From Luteimonas deserti (GTDB taxonomy: Bacteria; Pseudomonadota; Gammaproteobacteria; Xanthomonadales; Xanthomonadaceae): a stretch of 64,000 nucleotides of DNA. Made by a program: the position numbers and the translations under genes. Numbering within the stretch: position 1 is the first letter of the stretch; each line of letters starts with the position of its first letter. The notes under the pieces were generated by a model. The model was not told the DNA's origin, ran no database searches, and saw nothing but the letters and a program-made list of their open reading frames with translations. Location of the stretch: assembly GCF_013425765.1 (NCBI RefSeq), contig NZ_JACCJZ010000016.1:124001-188000 (forward strand). The letters are read 5' to 3'. Shown here piece by piece: positions 16,259-26,889 of this stretch.

Positions 16259-19057
16259 ATGACGCATCGCAGTCGTTCCGCCCGTCCGTTCCACCCGCGC
16301 CGCACGTATCTGAGCCGGCTCATCGAAGGTGTGCTCGTCACCGGAATGACAACGGTGCCATTCGCCGCGCTGGCGCAGGAGGCCGGTGATGCCGAGGCGC
16401 AGATCCAGCAGCTGGATTCGGTGCGCGTCTCGGGCACCTACAGCCGCAGCCTCGAGCAGGCGGTCGATCTCAAGCGCGACAACGTGGGCTTTTCCGATTC
16501 GATCGTCGCCACCGACGTGGCGGACTTCCCCGAGCAGAACCTCGCCGAGGCGTTGCAGCGCATGCCCGGCGTGACCATCGAGCGCAACAAGGGACTCGGC
16601 GCGCGGGTCAACGTACGCGGCCTGCCCTCGGACTACACCCACGTTTCGATCAACGATCTGGCCACCGCATCGGGCAGTGGCGGCCGCGAGGTGGAGTTCG
16701 ACATCTTCGCGTCCGAGATCATCCAGCAGGTCACCGTGCAGAAATCGCCGACCGCGGCCGACGAGGAAGGCGGCATCGCGGGTTCGGTGAAGATCTCCAC
16801 CGCGCGTCCGTTCGACTACAGCCAGCGCCAGTTCGTCGCGTCGTTCGAAGGTGCGCACAACTCGATCTCCGATGTGGTCGACCCGAAGCTCTCGTTCCTG
16901 GCCTCCGACACCTGGGGCGACTGGGGCGCGCTGGTGTCGCTGTCGAGCGCCAAGCGGACCAACCGCACCGACGCCACCTCGGGCATCAACTTCCGTCCGA
17001 TGTCGCGCTTCCTCGGCGCCTCGGGCGTGCGCGGGTCGCAGGCCGAGGCCGTGATCGAGCGCGATACCGGTCGCCAGATCGGCAACCGCGCCAATACCGC
17101 GGAGTCCAACCTGATCGTGTTCCAGGACAAGGTGGGCGATCGCGTGTTCCTCAACGAGCAGGACAAGTGGGGCGCGACCGCCTCGCTGCAGTTCCGGCCC
17201 AGCCGCGATTTCAGCCTCAGCTTCGACGCCCTCGTCGGCGGCTACGACACCACCGAGGACGAATACGATGCGGCGGCCTATTCCGCCTCCAGCCGCAGCA
17301 CCCTCGAGACCATCCACGAATACGACGCCAGCACGCTTGCCGATTACGGCATCCTGGTGCTCCGCGACGTGTCCTACACCGCGACCCAGCACGAATTCCT
17401 GAGCAAGGAACGTCTGGGCGAGACCGATTTCCGCCAGTACAGTGCAGCGCTCGACTGGCGCGCCGGCAGCTGGACGGTCGACGCCCTGCTCGGCTACTCC
17501 GGCGCACGCAAGACCCTGGATTACGCCAACCTCAAGCACGTCGCGTACGCGCCGTCGCGCACGCGCTGGACGGGCCGCAGCGGCGAGACGATCCCGAGCG
17601 CGTCTTCGGCCGGGTTCGACATGTACGCCTCGCCCGAGCGCTATCTGTTCGAAGCCTACGAGACCACCCGCGAACACGTCAGCGACGACAAGTACGCCGC
17701 CCAGGTGAACGTGGGCCGCACGCTCGATCTCGCCTTCCTTCCCGCACTGCGCGACGTGCAGTTCGGCGCGCGTCACACCGACAAGTCGAAGGAACGCCAG
17801 TATGGCGAGGCCAAGATCGGCGGCCCCGCGGCCGGCGACAACCGCTGGGTCAACTCGCGCACCATGGCCGACAGCGCCCTGCGTCCGATCCGCGACATCG
17901 TGCCCGGGGGTGCCTACACCGCGCGCGATCTCGACTGGCAGATGATCTCCAATGCCTACGCACGCGACACCTTCCGCTACGCCGGTTTCGCCACGCCCTT
18001 CGACGACGCCCAGTACTACCGGGTCGACGAGCGGACCACGGCGCTGTACGCGATGGCCAACCTCGGCTTCGATCTCGGCCGGGTCCCGGTGACCGTCAAC
18101 GGCGGCGTCCGTTACGTCGACACGTCGGTCACCTCGTTCGGCTATCACCCGATGCAGAACCCCGACGGCAGCACCGGCTACACGGATGCACCGGTCTCGA
18201 TGGACGGCGACTACAGCGACGTGCTGCCGAGCCTCAACCTCAGCGCCGAGCTGCGCGACGGCCTGCTGCTGCGCGCCGCCGCGTCGGAGACGCTGATCCG
18301 CCCGGCGATGACCGACATCGCCTACAAGCGCACTGCGAGCTGGAGCTCGTACCGCTTCACCGACGGCAACCCGGCGCTCGAGCCGACGTATGCCAAGCAG
18401 TGGGAAGTGGGCCTGGAGCAATACCTCGACAACGGCGGACTTCTGGCCGCCTCGTACTTCCGCAAGAACATCGATGGCGTGGTCATCAATGCGCTGACCG
18501 GCGTGGTTCCGGACGTGCCGGTCTACAACGCCAACGGCACGCTCAACGGCATCTACGATTTCGACGTCTACCAGCCGGTCAACGCGGCGGGCTCGTACGA
18601 GGTCGACGGAATCGAGCTCATCGCGCAGCTGCCGCTGTCGGCCGTCCACTCCTCGCTCGACGGCTTCGGCATCAATGCCAACTACACGATGCTCGACAGC
18701 TCGCTGGCCGGCGAATCCGCCCTCGGCATCCAGACCCCGATGCCGGGCCTGGCCGAGAAGACCTGGAACCTCACCGCCTATTACGAGAACGCCCGCTTCG
18801 ATGCGCGCGTGTCCTACAACCACAAGAGCGAGTACGTCGAATCGATCGGCTACAACATGTATCCGATCTACCGCGACGGCTACGGGCAGCTGGACGTGTC
18901 GATCGGCGTGCGGCTGTCCGACAACGTCAAGCTCAGCCTCAAGGGCATCAACATGACCGACGAGGCCACGACCGGGTACACCATGGATCCGTCGTTCCCG
19001 ACGATGTACGAGCTCTCCGGCCGTCGGATCAGTCTCGGCCTGCGGGCGGACTTCTGA
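16259..19057 (+). CDS. TonB-dependent outer-membrane receptor
   Basis: The 932-residue protein has an extended signal peptide ending near ALAQEAG. A TonB-box region (LDSVRVSG) is followed by a plug domain with IVATDVADFPEQNLAEALQRMPG and VNVRGLPSDYTHVSINDL, and a beta barrel ends in the aromatic outer-membrane signature SLGLRADF. It takes up a ligand across the outer membrane using TonB/ExbBD energy. The wording FPEQNLAEALQRMPGVTIERN belongs to the large receptor group that expanded in Xanthomonads and related bacteria, often for carbohydrates or other non-siderophore substrates. The metallophosphoesterase gene overlaps its stop codon, which suggests a phosphate-containing substrate. The ligand itself cannot be read from the sequence. 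Confidence 0.92.
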   Translation: MTHRSRSARPFHPRRTYLSRLIEGVLVTGMTTVPFAALAQEAGDAEAQIQQLDSVRVSGTYSRSLEQAVDLKRDNVGFSDSIVATDVADFPEQNLAEALQRMPGVTIERNKGLGARVNVRGLPSDYTHVSINDLATASGSGGREVEFDIFASEIIQQVTVQKSPTAADEEGGIAGSVKISTARPFDYSQRQFVASFEGAHNSISDVVDPKLSFLASDTWGDWGALVSLSSAKRTNRTDATSGINFRPMSRFLGASGVRGSQAEAVIERDTGRQIGNRANTAESNLIVFQDKVGDRVFLNEQDKWGATASLQFRPSRDFSLSFDALVGGYDTTEDEYDAAAYSASSRSTLETIHEYDASTLADYGILVLRDVSYTATQHEFLSKERLGETDFRQYSAALDWRAGSWTVDALLGYSGARKTLDYANLKHVAYAPSRTRWTGRSGETIPSASSAGFDMYASPERYLFEAYETTREHVSDDKYAAQVNVGRTLDLAFLPALRDVQFGARHTDKSKERQYGEAKIGGPAAGDNRWVNSRTMADSALRPIRDIVPGGAYTARDLDWQMISNAYARDTFRYAGFATPFDDAQYYRVDERTTALYAMANLGFDLGRVPVTVNGGVRYVDTSVTSFGYHPMQNPDGSTGYTDAPVSMDGDYSDVLPSLNLSAELRDGLLLRAAASETLIRPAMTDIAYKRTASWSSYRFTDGNPALEPTYAKQWEVGLEQYLDNGGLLAASYFRKNIDGVVINALTGVVPDVPVYNANGTLNGIYDFDVYQPVNAAGSYEVDGIELIAQLPLSAVHSSLDGFGINANYTMLDSSLAGESALGIQTPMPGLAEKTWNLTAYYENARFDARVSYNHKSEYVESIGYNMYPIYRDGYGQLDVSIGVRLSDNVKLSLKGINMTDEATTGYTMDPSFPTMYELSGRRISLGLRADF

Positions 19058-21213
19058 GCCGCACGGCGGACGCCGGACGCGGGCCCCGCACGGGCCCGCG
19101 TCGCACGCGGCGCGTCCAGCGGGGTGCCGCGCTGTCGGCGGTCGCGCTGGGACTGGGGCTGGCGCTCGCGGCGTGCTCCACGGCAGGCGGGCCGCGAGGC
19201 GCGCCGCCGGCGGAGCCGCTGCGCATCGCCTTCATGCCGGACGTGCACTTCCACGACGTCTACGCGGACTTCGGCCCCGGCAGCTTCGCCGGCGTACCCA
19301 ATCCGGCCAACGGCCGCGCCGCGACGATCCGCACCATGGACGCGCAGCTCACGTCCACCCGGCTGTTCAACGAGAACTACTTCGCCTTCCTGGCTGCGCT
19401 CGACGACGCCGTCGCGCGCGGCGCGACCCTGATCGCGCTGCCCGGAGACTTCTCCGACGACGGTCAGCCCGTGCACCTGCGCGGCCTGGTGCGCGTGCTC
19501 GACGAGTACACCGCGCGGCATGGCGTGCGGTTCTTCGTGGTGCCGGGCAATCACGATCCCGTCCGCCCGTTCGAGCAGCCGGGCGGCAAGCGCGACTATC
19601 TGGGCCTCGACCCGGCGAGCGGACGCATCGGCGCCGCGCACGGCGTCTTCAGCCGGGGCGCGCATCCGGCCTGCGACCCGACCGGCGGCGAGCCCGCCGC
19701 CGGCGTGGACTGCAGCGAGGACGTGCGTCACCTCGGACATGCGGGCGTCACCGCCGCCCTGGCCGGGCACGGCTTCATGCCCCGCCCCGCGGATCGCTAC
19801 TGGGCCACTCCGTACAGCCGGTACGACTACGAGGCCTACAGTTTCGAGGTGGCGCTCGAACAGGCGCGATGGCCGGCCCGCGTGTCGACCGTGTGCCGCG
19901 AAGGCGCGCCGTCCCGCGACACGGCGCGGACGTGGTGCAGGACGGTGCCGGACGCGTCCTACGTGGTCGAGCCCGTGGACGGCCTCTGGCTGGTCGGCCT
20001 GGACGCCAACGTCTATGTGCCGGACGGGCCCGCACCGGACGCCTTCACCGGCTCCGGCAACCAGGGCTACGACCGCATGCTGAGCCACAAGCCGCACGTG
20101 ATCGCATGGCTGCGGGCAGTGGTGGAGGACGGCGCGGCACGCGGCAAGCAGGTGGTGGCGTTCAGCCATTTCCCGATGACCGAGTTCTACAACGGCGCCT
20201 CGGACATGATCGCTTCGCTGCTCGGCGAGGAGAGCATGCAGCTGGCGCGCCGTCCTGCGGACACCACCACCGACGTCCTCGCCGGCACCGGCCTGCGTGT
20301 GCATGTCGGCGGTCACATGCACCTCAACGACATCGCGGTGCATCCCGGCCGGGGTGACCGACGGGCACTGTTCAACATCCAGGCGCCGTCCCTGGCCGCC
20401 TACGTGCCGGCCTACACGCTGATGACCCTCGACGGCAGCCCGCATGTCGACGTTCGTACGGTGGTGCTCGACGCGGTGCCGCGTTTCGACGAGCTCTTCG
20501 GCCTCTACCGCGCCGAATACGCGGCCGGCGCGCGCTGGACGCCCTCGATCCTGGACGCCCGCGACTACCGCGACTACAGCCGGCGCGCACTGACCGAGCT
20601 GGTGCGCCTGCGCCTGCTCGAGTCCGACTGGCCCTGCGACATGCGCGAACTGGTCCGGAGCCCGCTGACCGGCGCGGATCTGCTGGTGCTCGCGCAGCTG
20701 CAGTCGACGGTCACGCTGGCGGACCTGGCCGTTGCGCCGGCACCGCGGCTGTCGCCGGCGTTCTTCGCATGCTTCGCCGACGCCGATCCGTCCACCCGCG
20801 CCGCGTCCACAGCACTGGCTGGCGACCTCGCCGCGGCACGCGAGCGCGCGCGCCGCCACGCGCGGACGCACGGCGTGGCTCTGGACGATCTCGGCAGCTG
20901 GCAGGCCTTCGATCTTGCGGTGGATCTCGTGCGGCTCGCCAACGCCGGCGACCTGGCCTCCGACGACATCGGGCCGGAGCGGACCGCGCACTACGCGCTG
21001 CTGGCGGCCGCACTCGCACCGGCACAGGACACCCTCGCGAGCGGCGGCGGGCGCCTGCCCGGCGACGTCGCAATGGGCCGCTACATCCGCGCGCGTCTGA
21101 AGCCGTTGCTGGCGATCCAGCAACGCCTGGCGGCGGGCACACCGACGCGCCATGTCCGGCTGGATCTCGAACGGGACCGCGTGATCGACCTCACGCCGCC
21201 TCTGGCGGACTGA
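19054..21213 (+). CDS. Lipoprotein-like metallophosphoesterase with an apparent CTG start
   Basis: The reading frame encodes a calcineurin-like phosphoesterase with the complete metal-site set: PDVHFHD, LPGDFSDDG, VPGNHDP, FSHFPM and GGHMHLND. A hydrophobic export segment with lipobox LAAC (C41 when counted from 19054) precedes it, so the enzyme probably acts in the periplasm or at the outer membrane. The C-terminal 250 residues are helical and of unknown family. Between position 19003 and the domain there is no in-frame ATG, GTG or TTG. The first ATG (19234) falls inside the first beta strand. The best candidate is CTG at 19054, overlapping the receptor stop as CTGA, giving 719 residues with a basic N-region. 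Coupled translation from the receptor is likely. A base error is the alternative. Confidence 0.8.
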   Translation: MSRTADAGRGPRTGPRRTRRVQRGAALSAVALGLGLALAACSTAGGPRGAPPAEPLRIAFMPDVHFHDVYADFGPGSFAGVPNPANGRAATIRTMDAQLTSTRLFNENYFAFLAALDDAVARGATLIALPGDFSDDGQPVHLRGLVRVLDEYTARHGVRFFVVPGNHDPVRPFEQPGGKRDYLGLDPASGRIGAAHGVFSRGAHPACDPTGGEPAAGVDCSEDVRHLGHAGVTAALAGHGFMPRPADRYWATPYSRYDYEAYSFEVALEQARWPARVSTVCREGAPSRDTARTWCRTVPDASYVVEPVDGLWLVGLDANVYVPDGPAPDAFTGSGNQGYDRMLSHKPHVIAWLRAVVEDGAARGKQVVAFSHFPMTEFYNGASDMIASLLGEESMQLARRPADTTTDVLAGTGLRVHVGGHMHLNDIAVHPGRGDRRALFNIQAPSLAAYVPAYTLMTLDGSPHVDVRTVVLDAVPRFDELFGLYRAEYAAGARWTPSILDARDYRDYSRRALTELVRLRLLESDWPCDMRELVRSPLTGADLLVLAQLQSTVTLADLAVAPAPRLSPAFFACFADADPSTRAASTALAGDLAAARERARRHARTHGVALDDLGSWQAFDLAVDLVRLANAGDLASDDIGPERTAHYALLAAALAPAQDTLASGGGRLPGDVAMGRYIRARLKPLLAIQQRLAAGTPTRHVRLDLERDRVIDLTPPLAD

Positions 21214-21264
21214 CGCGGCGTCGCGCCCGACGCGACCGCCTGCCTGCGTGACCGGGCTCCCGGC

Positions 21265-21717
21265 TCAGTCGCCGAGGCGTTCGGCGATCAGCGACGGATC
21301 GCGCCGTGGCGCCTCGGTCGAGACCGGCTCGACCTTCAACTCGACCGGTCCGATCGCAAGTCCCGCGGCGTCCCGGGCCGTCCCGGCCACCGGCGCCGCG
21401 CCCTGGGCGTCGGTCGTGCTCACGATGCGCACCATCTCGCTGGAGCCGTCCGGCCAGACCACGCGGAAGGTCTCCCCTGCCGGCAACGTGCGGAACGGCG
21501 TGGCGCTCTGCGCGCGATGCAACGCGGCGACCTGGGCGGCGCCCAGCCGGCGCGCCTCATCGGGCGATGCGGCGGTCGTGTCGGCCACCTGCGACATGCG
21601 GCGGACATGGTCACCGATGGCGTCCACCACGACGCCGGCCACGGCCACCGAATAGCCGCAGAACAGCGCCACCCAGAACCAGAAGCGCACGCGCCGCGAG
21701 GTCAGTTTGCTGGTCAT
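21265..21717 (-). CDS. Membrane-anchored protein of unknown function
   Basis: The 150-residue protein has one membrane segment at about residues 12-32 ([20 protein letters not shown]) after a basic start, then a soluble domain containing [20 protein letters not shown]. The soluble part looks like a small beta-rich fold that I cannot assign. The ATG at 21717 overlaps the stop of the upstream gene (21714-22676) by four bases, so the two proteins are probably made together in similar amounts. It converges on the metallophosphoesterase gene. Confidence 0.65.
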   Translation of the reverse strand: MTSKLTSRRVRFWFWVALFCGYSVAVAGVVVDAIGDHVRRMSQVADTTAASPDEARRLGAAQVAALHRAQSATPFRTLPAGETFRVVWPDGSSEMVRIVSTTDAQGAAPVAGTARDAAGLAIGPVELKVEPVSTEAPRRDPSLIAERLGD

Positions 21718-22676
21718 CTCATCACCATCCCGATATCCGGCTCGCGCACGAGCTCGTCCACCCACTTCTCGACCTCGTCCGCGTCCTTCGGCGACAACGC
21801 CGCTTCCAGCACGAACGAGGAAAAATCCTGCCGCGGCTGCCGGGCGCAGATGCCGCCGTTGGCGCAGTAGGTCGTCATCAGCGCGCCCGCGGGGCTGCAG
21901 TCGAGCCCCAGCCTGCAGGCCGCGAGCTGCCACGCGAGTTCCGCGGCCTGGCTGCCGGCCACCTGACCGGCAAGCGCCGCGTCCCCGGCGGCGGCCAGGC
22001 CCATCGCCGGTGCGAGGGCCGCATAGGCATCCGGGTCGCGCGATGCCTGCACCCGTTCGACCAGGTCGGTGCGGTAGAGCTCGTCGTCGGCGAGCGGCTC
22101 GCCCATCGCCAGCAATGCGGCCTCCGCAGCCAGGCTGCCCGCCAGCGCAGCCTCCTCGCGCTGGGCCACCAGTTGCACGAAGCCCACCGGGTCCTCCGGC
22201 GCGAAGCGCTGGCAGCGCGCGGCCACTCGCGACCGCGCCCGGCCGAGCGGCCGCGCGGCGCGCAGTTCGAGCCCCTCGATCAGGGCCGTGTCGCGCGCGT
22301 AGTCCGCCGGCGCGCGGGCATAGCCGGCGCAGTACTCGTTGGCCCGACTGACCAGCCAGCGCGCTTCGGCATCGCCCGCGTGGGCAGCCGGCTGCAGACG
22401 CTGCACGAAGCCGAACAGGTCGTCGGTGCGTTCGAACTCCTGCTGCCGCGTCCGCCAGCGCCGCGGCGGCGTGAACACCGGCGCAGACAGCGACGTGACC
22501 TGGCCGACCGCGACGGGCCGGGCGGCCGTGGACGGCGCAAGGGCGGCCAGTGTGCCGGCGGCAGGGCCATCGACGGAGACCGCGTCCGCCGCCCGCGCGT
22601 CGTCCACCCGCCAGGACGACCAGAGGCCGACCAGGCTGCCGACGATGGCGATGAGGGCGAACATTCTGACCAACAC
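21714..22676 (-). CDS. Exported or membrane-anchored helical protein of unknown function
   Basis: The 320-residue protein starts with an uncleaved signal or anchor ([19 protein letters not shown]). It is then alanine-rich and helical, with several cysteines ([27 protein letters not shown]). The spacing of short helical units and phrases such as [11 protein letters not shown] suggest Sel1/TPR-like repeats, but the match is loose. Even cysteine content in a periplasmic domain suggests disulfides. A second ATG four codons later is an equally good start. It is the first gene of a coupled pair with 21265-21717. I infer only that the pair forms an envelope complex. Confidence 0.65.
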   Translation of the reverse strand: MLVRMFALIAIVGSLVGLWSSWRVDDARAADAVSVDGPAAGTLAALAPSTAARPVAVGQVTSLSAPVFTPPRRWRTRQQEFERTDDLFGFVQRLQPAAHAGDAEARWLVSRANEYCAGYARAPADYARDTALIEGLELRAARPLGRARSRVAARCQRFAPEDPVGFVQLVAQREEAALAGSLAAEAALLAMGEPLADDELYRTDLVERVQASRDPDAYAALAPAMGLAAAGDAALAGQVAGSQAAELAWQLAACRLGLDCSPAGALMTTYCANGGICARQPRQDFSSFVLEAALSPKDADEVEKWVDELVREPDIGMVMR

Positions 22677-22859
22677 GTTCGATCCGGCGGACGGAGGCCG
22701 TGCGCCGGAGCCGGCGCGGAAGGCGGCAGTCTAGCCGATCCCCTGCCGGGGCCCGCAGCGGCGCGCGGCCGTCGCAGCCGCGGCTGCGAATGTGGCGGGG
22801 GTTTACGTACCCGCCCCCGGCCAGCCACCATGCCGCCCCGAGCCCGCCGTGGACATGTC

Positions 22860-23774
22860 ATGCCCCATCTCGAACTGAGCCTGCAGTGCAGCGAGGCCGA
22901 GCAGCCGCGGTACGCCCGTGCACTGGAGGACGTGGGCGCCCTGGCCGTGACCATGCTCGATGCCGATGCCGACACCGGCAACGAACACGCGATCCTCGAG
23001 CCCGGCGTGGGCGAGACCCCGCTGTGGAACTCGGTGGTGCTGGCCGCGCTGTTCGATGCCGGCACCGATGCCCTGGCCCTGCTGGCCGCGCTCGACGCCT
23101 TCGACGGCGACCTCGACTGGACCCGTGTCGGCTTCCGCACGGTCGAGGACCAGGACTGGGAACGGGCCTGGATGGACCAGTACGCGCCGCTGCGCTTCGG
23201 CGAGCGCACCTGGATCGTGCCTTGGAATCATGCCCTGCCCGACGAGGCCGGCGAAGACGCGGTGGTGGTGCGGCTCGATCCCGGACTCGCGTTCGGCTCG
23301 GGCACCCACCCGACCACGTCGCTGTGCCTGCAGTGGCTGGACACGCTGGCTGCGCGCGGCGAGCTCTCGGGTCGCCAGGTGCTCGACTACGGGTGCGGCA
23401 GCGGCATTCTCGCGCTGGCCGCGCTCAAGCTCGGTGCGGCCGAGGCGGTCGGTGTCGACAACGATCCCCAGGCGCTGCTGGCCACGGCCGACAACGCGCA
23501 ACGCAACGGCGTCGACGCCGCGCTCGCCGTGCACCTGCCGGCCGACGCGCCGCAGGCGACGTATCCGGTGGTCGTGGCCAACATCCTGGCCTCGGCGCTG
23601 GATGCGCTGGCCGAGGTGCTGGCCGAGCGCGTCGCCCCCGGTGGGCGGATCGCGCTGTCGGGCATCCTCGATGGCCAGGAGGAGGAACTGCTGCGCCGCT
23701 ACCGGCCCTGGTTCGACACCCTGGCCGTTGCCCGCGAGGGCGACTGGGTGAGGATCGACGGCGTCCGCCGCTGA
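22860..23774 (+). CDS. prmA: Ribosomal protein L11 methyltransferase
   Basis: The 304-residue enzyme trimethylates ribosomal protein L11 on lysines and the N-terminus using S-adenosylmethionine. An N-terminal L11-recognition domain (residues 1-60) is followed by [15 protein letters not shown]. The SAM-binding domain shows [40 protein letters not shown], and the product-site segment VANILASAL. All are standard PrmA blocks. The ATG at 22860 gives the usual MPHLELS start. It begins the series prmA - DUF3426 - fis - purH on the plus strand. Confidence 0.95.
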   Translation: MPHLELSLQCSEAEQPRYARALEDVGALAVTMLDADADTGNEHAILEPGVGETPLWNSVVLAALFDAGTDALALLAALDAFDGDLDWTRVGFRTVEDQDWERAWMDQYAPLRFGERTWIVPWNHALPDEAGEDAVVVRLDPGLAFGSGTHPTTSLCLQWLDTLAARGELSGRQVLDYGCGSGILALAALKLGAAEAVGVDNDPQALLATADNAQRNGVDAALAVHLPADAPQATYPVVVANILASALDALAEVLAERVAPGGRIALSGILDGQEEELLRRYRPWFDTLAVAREGDWVRIDGVRR

Positions 23775-23813
23775 CGCCCCGGTATCGCGCCGCGCGCATG
23801 ATTCAATAGCGTC

Positions 23814-24836
23814 ATGTTCATCAACTGCAAGCATTGCGGCTCGCTGGTGGCCACCGATCCGGTGACCGATGCACCGCCGGAGCGCTGCCCGCGCTGCCGC
23901 GGCGCCCTGCGCGCGTCGCAGGCCGCTGCGGCGGCGGTGTCGGTCGCGAGCCTGCTCCGCCCCGCGGCGCCGGCCCCGGCCCCGGCGGATGTGGCGCCCG
24001 CGTCCGACGTCGTCGAGGCGGACGTCCCGCCAGACGAGGCCGTGTCCGCGGAGCGGACGGTCGTCGAACGCGTCCCTCCCCCCACGCCCGCGTCGGCGCG
24101 GACGCCGGCGGCTGCCGACGTCGCGGCGTCGGCCCCTGGCGCCGCCGAAGCGGCCCCCGGTCCGGCCCAGGGCATACCGGGCGTCGCGCCTGAGGCACCG
24201 CCAACCCAGCCTCCGCCCGCCGCGCTGCCGGTGCCGGTGCCGGCGCCGACCCCGTCGCCAGCGCCCCAGCGGGCTGCCACGTCGGCGATCACGATGGGAG
24301 CTGGCGCGGGCCGCCCCTCACCCAGTTTCGCCCGCCGCCTGCGCAACGCGGGCGCTGCCGGCTCGCAGCGTCAGCAACGCTGGCTCGTGGCCGGCGTGGT
24401 GGCGCTGTCCCTGCTGCTCGTCCTGCAACTGCTGTTGGCGGACCGCGACCGGCTCGCGCGCGACGCGGGCTGGCGTCCGCTGCTGACCTCGCTGTGCGGT
24501 GTATTGCGCTGCACGTTGCCGGCATGGCGCGAGCCCGAAGCCTTGACCCTGCTCGCGCGTGACGTACGCCCGAGCCCGGGCGCGCCGGACCAGCTGCTGG
24601 TGAGCGCGACCTTCCGCAACGATGCACGCTGGCCCCAGGCCTGGCCGCAGCTGCGTCTGAGCCTCTCGGACATCGACGGTCGCGCGCTCGGCACGCGCAC
24701 GTTCATGCCCGACGAGTATCTCGCAGGCGAAGGCGCCGCTGCCCCGTCGCTGGCCGCGGGACAGAGCGCGAACGTGCAGCTGGTACTGCGCGAGCCGGAG
24801 GGCGGCGCGGTTTCGTTCGCCTTCGACTTCCTCTGA
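23814..24836 (+). CDS. Zinc-ribbon DUF3426 membrane protein
   Basis: The 340-residue protein begins with a zinc ribbon (CKHCG at residues 5-9 and CPRCRG further on, of the MJ0042 type). A long alanine/proline-rich linker to about residue 185 and one membrane segment at about 189-208 follow. A periplasmic C-terminal domain ([20 protein letters not shown], then [11 protein letters not shown]) matches DUF3426. The function of this family is unknown; the layout suggests a cytoplasmic metal- or nucleic-acid-binding head joined to a periplasmic domain. It lies between prmA and fis. Confidence 0.85.
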   Translation: MFINCKHCGSLVATDPVTDAPPERCPRCRGALRASQAAAAAVSVASLLRPAAPAPAPADVAPASDVVEADVPPDEAVSAERTVVERVPPPTPASARTPAAADVAASAPGAAEAAPGPAQGIPGVAPEAPPTQPPPAALPVPVPAPTPSPAPQRAATSAITMGAGAGRPSPSFARRLRNAGAAGSQRQQRWLVAGVVALSLLLVLQLLLADRDRLARDAGWRPLLTSLCGVLRCTLPAWREPEALTLLARDVRPSPGAPDQLLVSATFRNDARWPQAWPQLRLSLSDIDGRALGTRTFMPDEYLAGEGAAAPSLAAGQSANVQLVLREPEGGAVSFAFDFL

Positions 24837-24954
24837 CCGGTGCGGCGGCGGCCACGTTGTCCACGGCTCGGGGCGCGCGATAGACTGGCCCGCCGTTCCT
24901 CCGCCACCGGCCTTGCGCCGGTCGCCGCGCCGACGTCATCCGCCGAGACCCGCC

Positions 24955-25224
24955 TTGAACGCAGACCGCTCCGAACACAGCGCGCGCGAAGCACCACGCA
25001 CGCCGCTGCGTGAACATGTCGCGGTCTCGATCCAGCGCTATCTGGGCGACCTCAACGGCAACGACACCGACAATCTCTACGAGGTCGCACTGCGCGAACT
25101 CGAGATCCCGCTGTTCGTCGAAGTGCTGAACTTCTGCGACGGCAACCAGAGCCGCGCCGCGGCGATGCTCGGCATCCACCGCGCCACGTTGCGCAAGAAA
25201 CTGCGCGAGTACGCCCTGGTCTGA
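24955..25224 (+). CDS. fis: Nucleoid-associated protein Fis
   Basis: Read from the TTG at 24955 this is an 89-residue protein, close to the length of other Fis proteins. The C-terminal helix-turn-helix is unmistakable: [18 protein letters not shown], then [16 protein letters not shown]. Fis bends DNA, activates rRNA promoters and helps recombination and replication in rapid growth. An in-frame TTG at 24913 would add 14 arginine/proline-rich residues not expected in Fis. No ATG or GTG is available upstream, so a weak TTG start seems real and would keep translation moderate. It sits directly before purH. Confidence 0.9.
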   Translation: MNADRSEHSAREAPRTPLREHVAVSIQRYLGDLNGNDTDNLYEVALRELEIPLFVEVLNFCDGNQSRAAAMLGIHRATLRKKLREYALV

Positions 25225-25251
25225 GCGCTCGGGTGCGATGCCGGCGGCCGC

Positions 25252-25257
25252 TATAAT
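25252..25257 (+). promoter_or_regulatory. -10 element TATAAT upstream of purH
   Basis: A perfect sigma-70 -10 hexamer lies 30 bases before the purH ATG and 27 bases after the fis stop. A good -35 match is not visible at the usual spacing, so strength is uncertain. It suggests that purH has its own promoter despite the co-directional fis gene. Confidence 0.55.
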
Positions 25258-25287
25258 CGCGCGTCCATCCGCCTCGTCCCCTCGCCC

Positions 25288-26889
25288 ATGACCGCCCACG
25301 TGCCTGCCGGCGCGCCCGTGAAGATCGGCCGCGCCCTGCTCTCCGTTTCCGACAAGACCGGCCTGATCCCGCTGGCGACCGCACTGTCCGCGCGCGGCGT
25401 CGAGCTGCTGTCGACCGGCGGCACCGCGAACGCGATCCGCGACGCCGGCCTGCCGGTGCGCGACGTCAGCGAGATCACCGGTTTTCCGGAAATCATGGAC
25501 GGCCGGGTCAAGACCCTGCACCCGAAGGTCCACGGTGGCCTGCTCGGCCGGCGCGGCACCGACGACACGGTGATGGCCGAGCACGGCATCGGCGCGATCG
25601 ACCTGCTGGTGCTCAACCTCTATCCCTTCGAACGCGTGGCCTATGCGCCGGATGCGAAGTTCGACGACATCGTCGAGAACATCGACATCGGCGGCCCGGC
25701 GATGCTGCGCGCGGCGGCGAAGAATTTCGCCCACGTCGCGGTGGCGACCGATCCGGCGCAGTACGACGCGCTGCTGGCCGAGCTCGACGCCAACGACGGC
25801 GCGCTCGCCGGCGCCACCCGCTTCGCGCTGGCGGTCGCCGCGTTCAACCGCGTCGCGCAGTACGACGCGCGCATCAGCGACGTGCTGTCGTCGATCGCCG
25901 AGGTCTCCGACGCCGGCGCGGTCTGCCGCGGCCCGTTCCCGGCGCAGAGCAACGGCAGTTTCATCAAGCTGATGGACCTGCGTTACGGCGAAAACCCGCA
26001 CCAGCGCGCGGCGTTCTATCGCGACCTGTCTCCGGTGCCGGGCACGCTGGCCACGTTCGAGCAGCTGCAGGGCAAGGAACTGTCGTACAACAACATCGCC
26101 GACGCCGATGCCGCCTGGGAATGCGTGCGCCAGTTCGATGCACCGGCCTGCGTGATCGTCAAGCACGCCAATCCCTGCGGCGTCGCCGTGGGCGCGGCCT
26201 GCGGCGATGCCTACGAGCTCGCGTACGCGACAGATCCGACCTCGGCCTTCGGCGGCATCATCGCGTTCAACCGCGCGCTCGACGCGGCGACCGCGAAAGT
26301 GATCCTCGACCGCCAGTTCGTCGAGGTGCTGATCGCGCCCGACTTCGAAGCGGGAGCACTGGACTACGCGACCAAGAAGGCCAACGTGCGCGTGCTGCGC
26401 ATCCCGCACGGCGACGGGCGCAACACGATCGACGTCAAGCGCGTGGGCTCGGGCCTGCTGATGCAGGACGCCGACAACCACGACCTCGCACGCGACGCGC
26501 TCAAGGTGGTCACCCAGGTCGCGCCGACGGATGCGCAGCTCGACGATCTGCTGTTCGCGTGGAAGGTCGCCAAGTTCGTCAAGTCCAACGCGATCGTCTA
26601 CGCCAAGGACCACCGCACGATCGGCGTGGGCGCCGGCCAGATGAGTCGCGTGTACTCGGCACGCATCGCCGGCATCAAGGCCGGTGATGCGGGCCTGGTG
26701 GTACCGGGCTCGGTGATGGCGTCGGATGCGTTCTTCCCGTTCCGCGACGGCATCGATGCGGCGGCCGAGGCAGGCATCCGGGCGGTGATCCAGCCCGGCG
26801 GCTCGATGCGCGACGCCGAAGTGATCGCCGCTGCAGACGAGCACGGGATCGCGATGGTGTTCACCGGCGTGCGCCACTTCCGCCACTGA
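25288..26889 (+). CDS. purH: Bifunctional AICAR transformylase / IMP cyclohydrolase
   Basis: The 533-residue enzyme performs the last two steps of de novo IMP synthesis. The N-terminal cyclohydrolase domain (about 1-200) carries [24 protein letters not shown], and [15 protein letters not shown]. The transformylase domain carries [24 protein letters not shown] and [11 protein letters not shown], including the catalytic lysine-histidine pair. The length is close to other bacterial PurH. It converges on the AGCS transporter gene across 407 bases. The next purine gene, purD, lies about 2 kb on, beyond the transporter. Confidence 0.97.
   Translation: MTAHVPAGAPVKIGRALLSVSDKTGLIPLATALSARGVELLSTGGTANAIRDAGLPVRDVSEITGFPEIMDGRVKTLHPKVHGGLLGRRGTDDTVMAEHGIGAIDLLVLNLYPFERVAYAPDAKFDDIVENIDIGGPAMLRAAAKNFAHVAVATDPAQYDALLAELDANDGALAGATRFALAVAAFNRVAQYDARISDVLSSIAEVSDAGAVCRGPFPAQSNGSFIKLMDLRYGENPHQRAAFYRDLSPVPGTLATFEQLQGKELSYNNIADADAAWECVRQFDAPACVIVKHANPCGVAVGAACGDAYELAYATDPTSAFGGIIAFNRALDAATAKVILDRQFVEVLIAPDFEAGALDYATKKANVRVLRIPHGDGRNTIDVKRVGSGLLMQDADNHDLARDALKVVTQVAPTDAQLDDLLFAWKVAKFVKSNAIVYAKDHRTIGVGAGQMSRVYSARIAGIKAGDAGLVVPGSVMASDAFFPFRDGIDAAAEAGIRAVIQPGGSMRDAEVIAAADEHGIAMVFTGVRHFRH

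Noticed and set aside
16181-18823. Long antisense open frame of about 880 codons across the TonB-dependent receptor gene
   Set aside because: Histidine/arginine-rich antisense shadow of a high-GC gene; no domain, and the sense strand encodes a complete receptor.
17167-19053. The metallophosphoesterase frame stays open far into the receptor gene, suggesting a fused long protein
   Set aside because: The upstream translation is arginine/glutamine-rich shadow text. A frameshift fusion would need a slippery site, and none is visible near the receptor stop.
18880-21153. Antisense open frame of about 750 codons across the metallophosphoesterase
   Set aside because: Same reason: composition is that of a shadow frame, and the sense frame has all metal-binding motifs.
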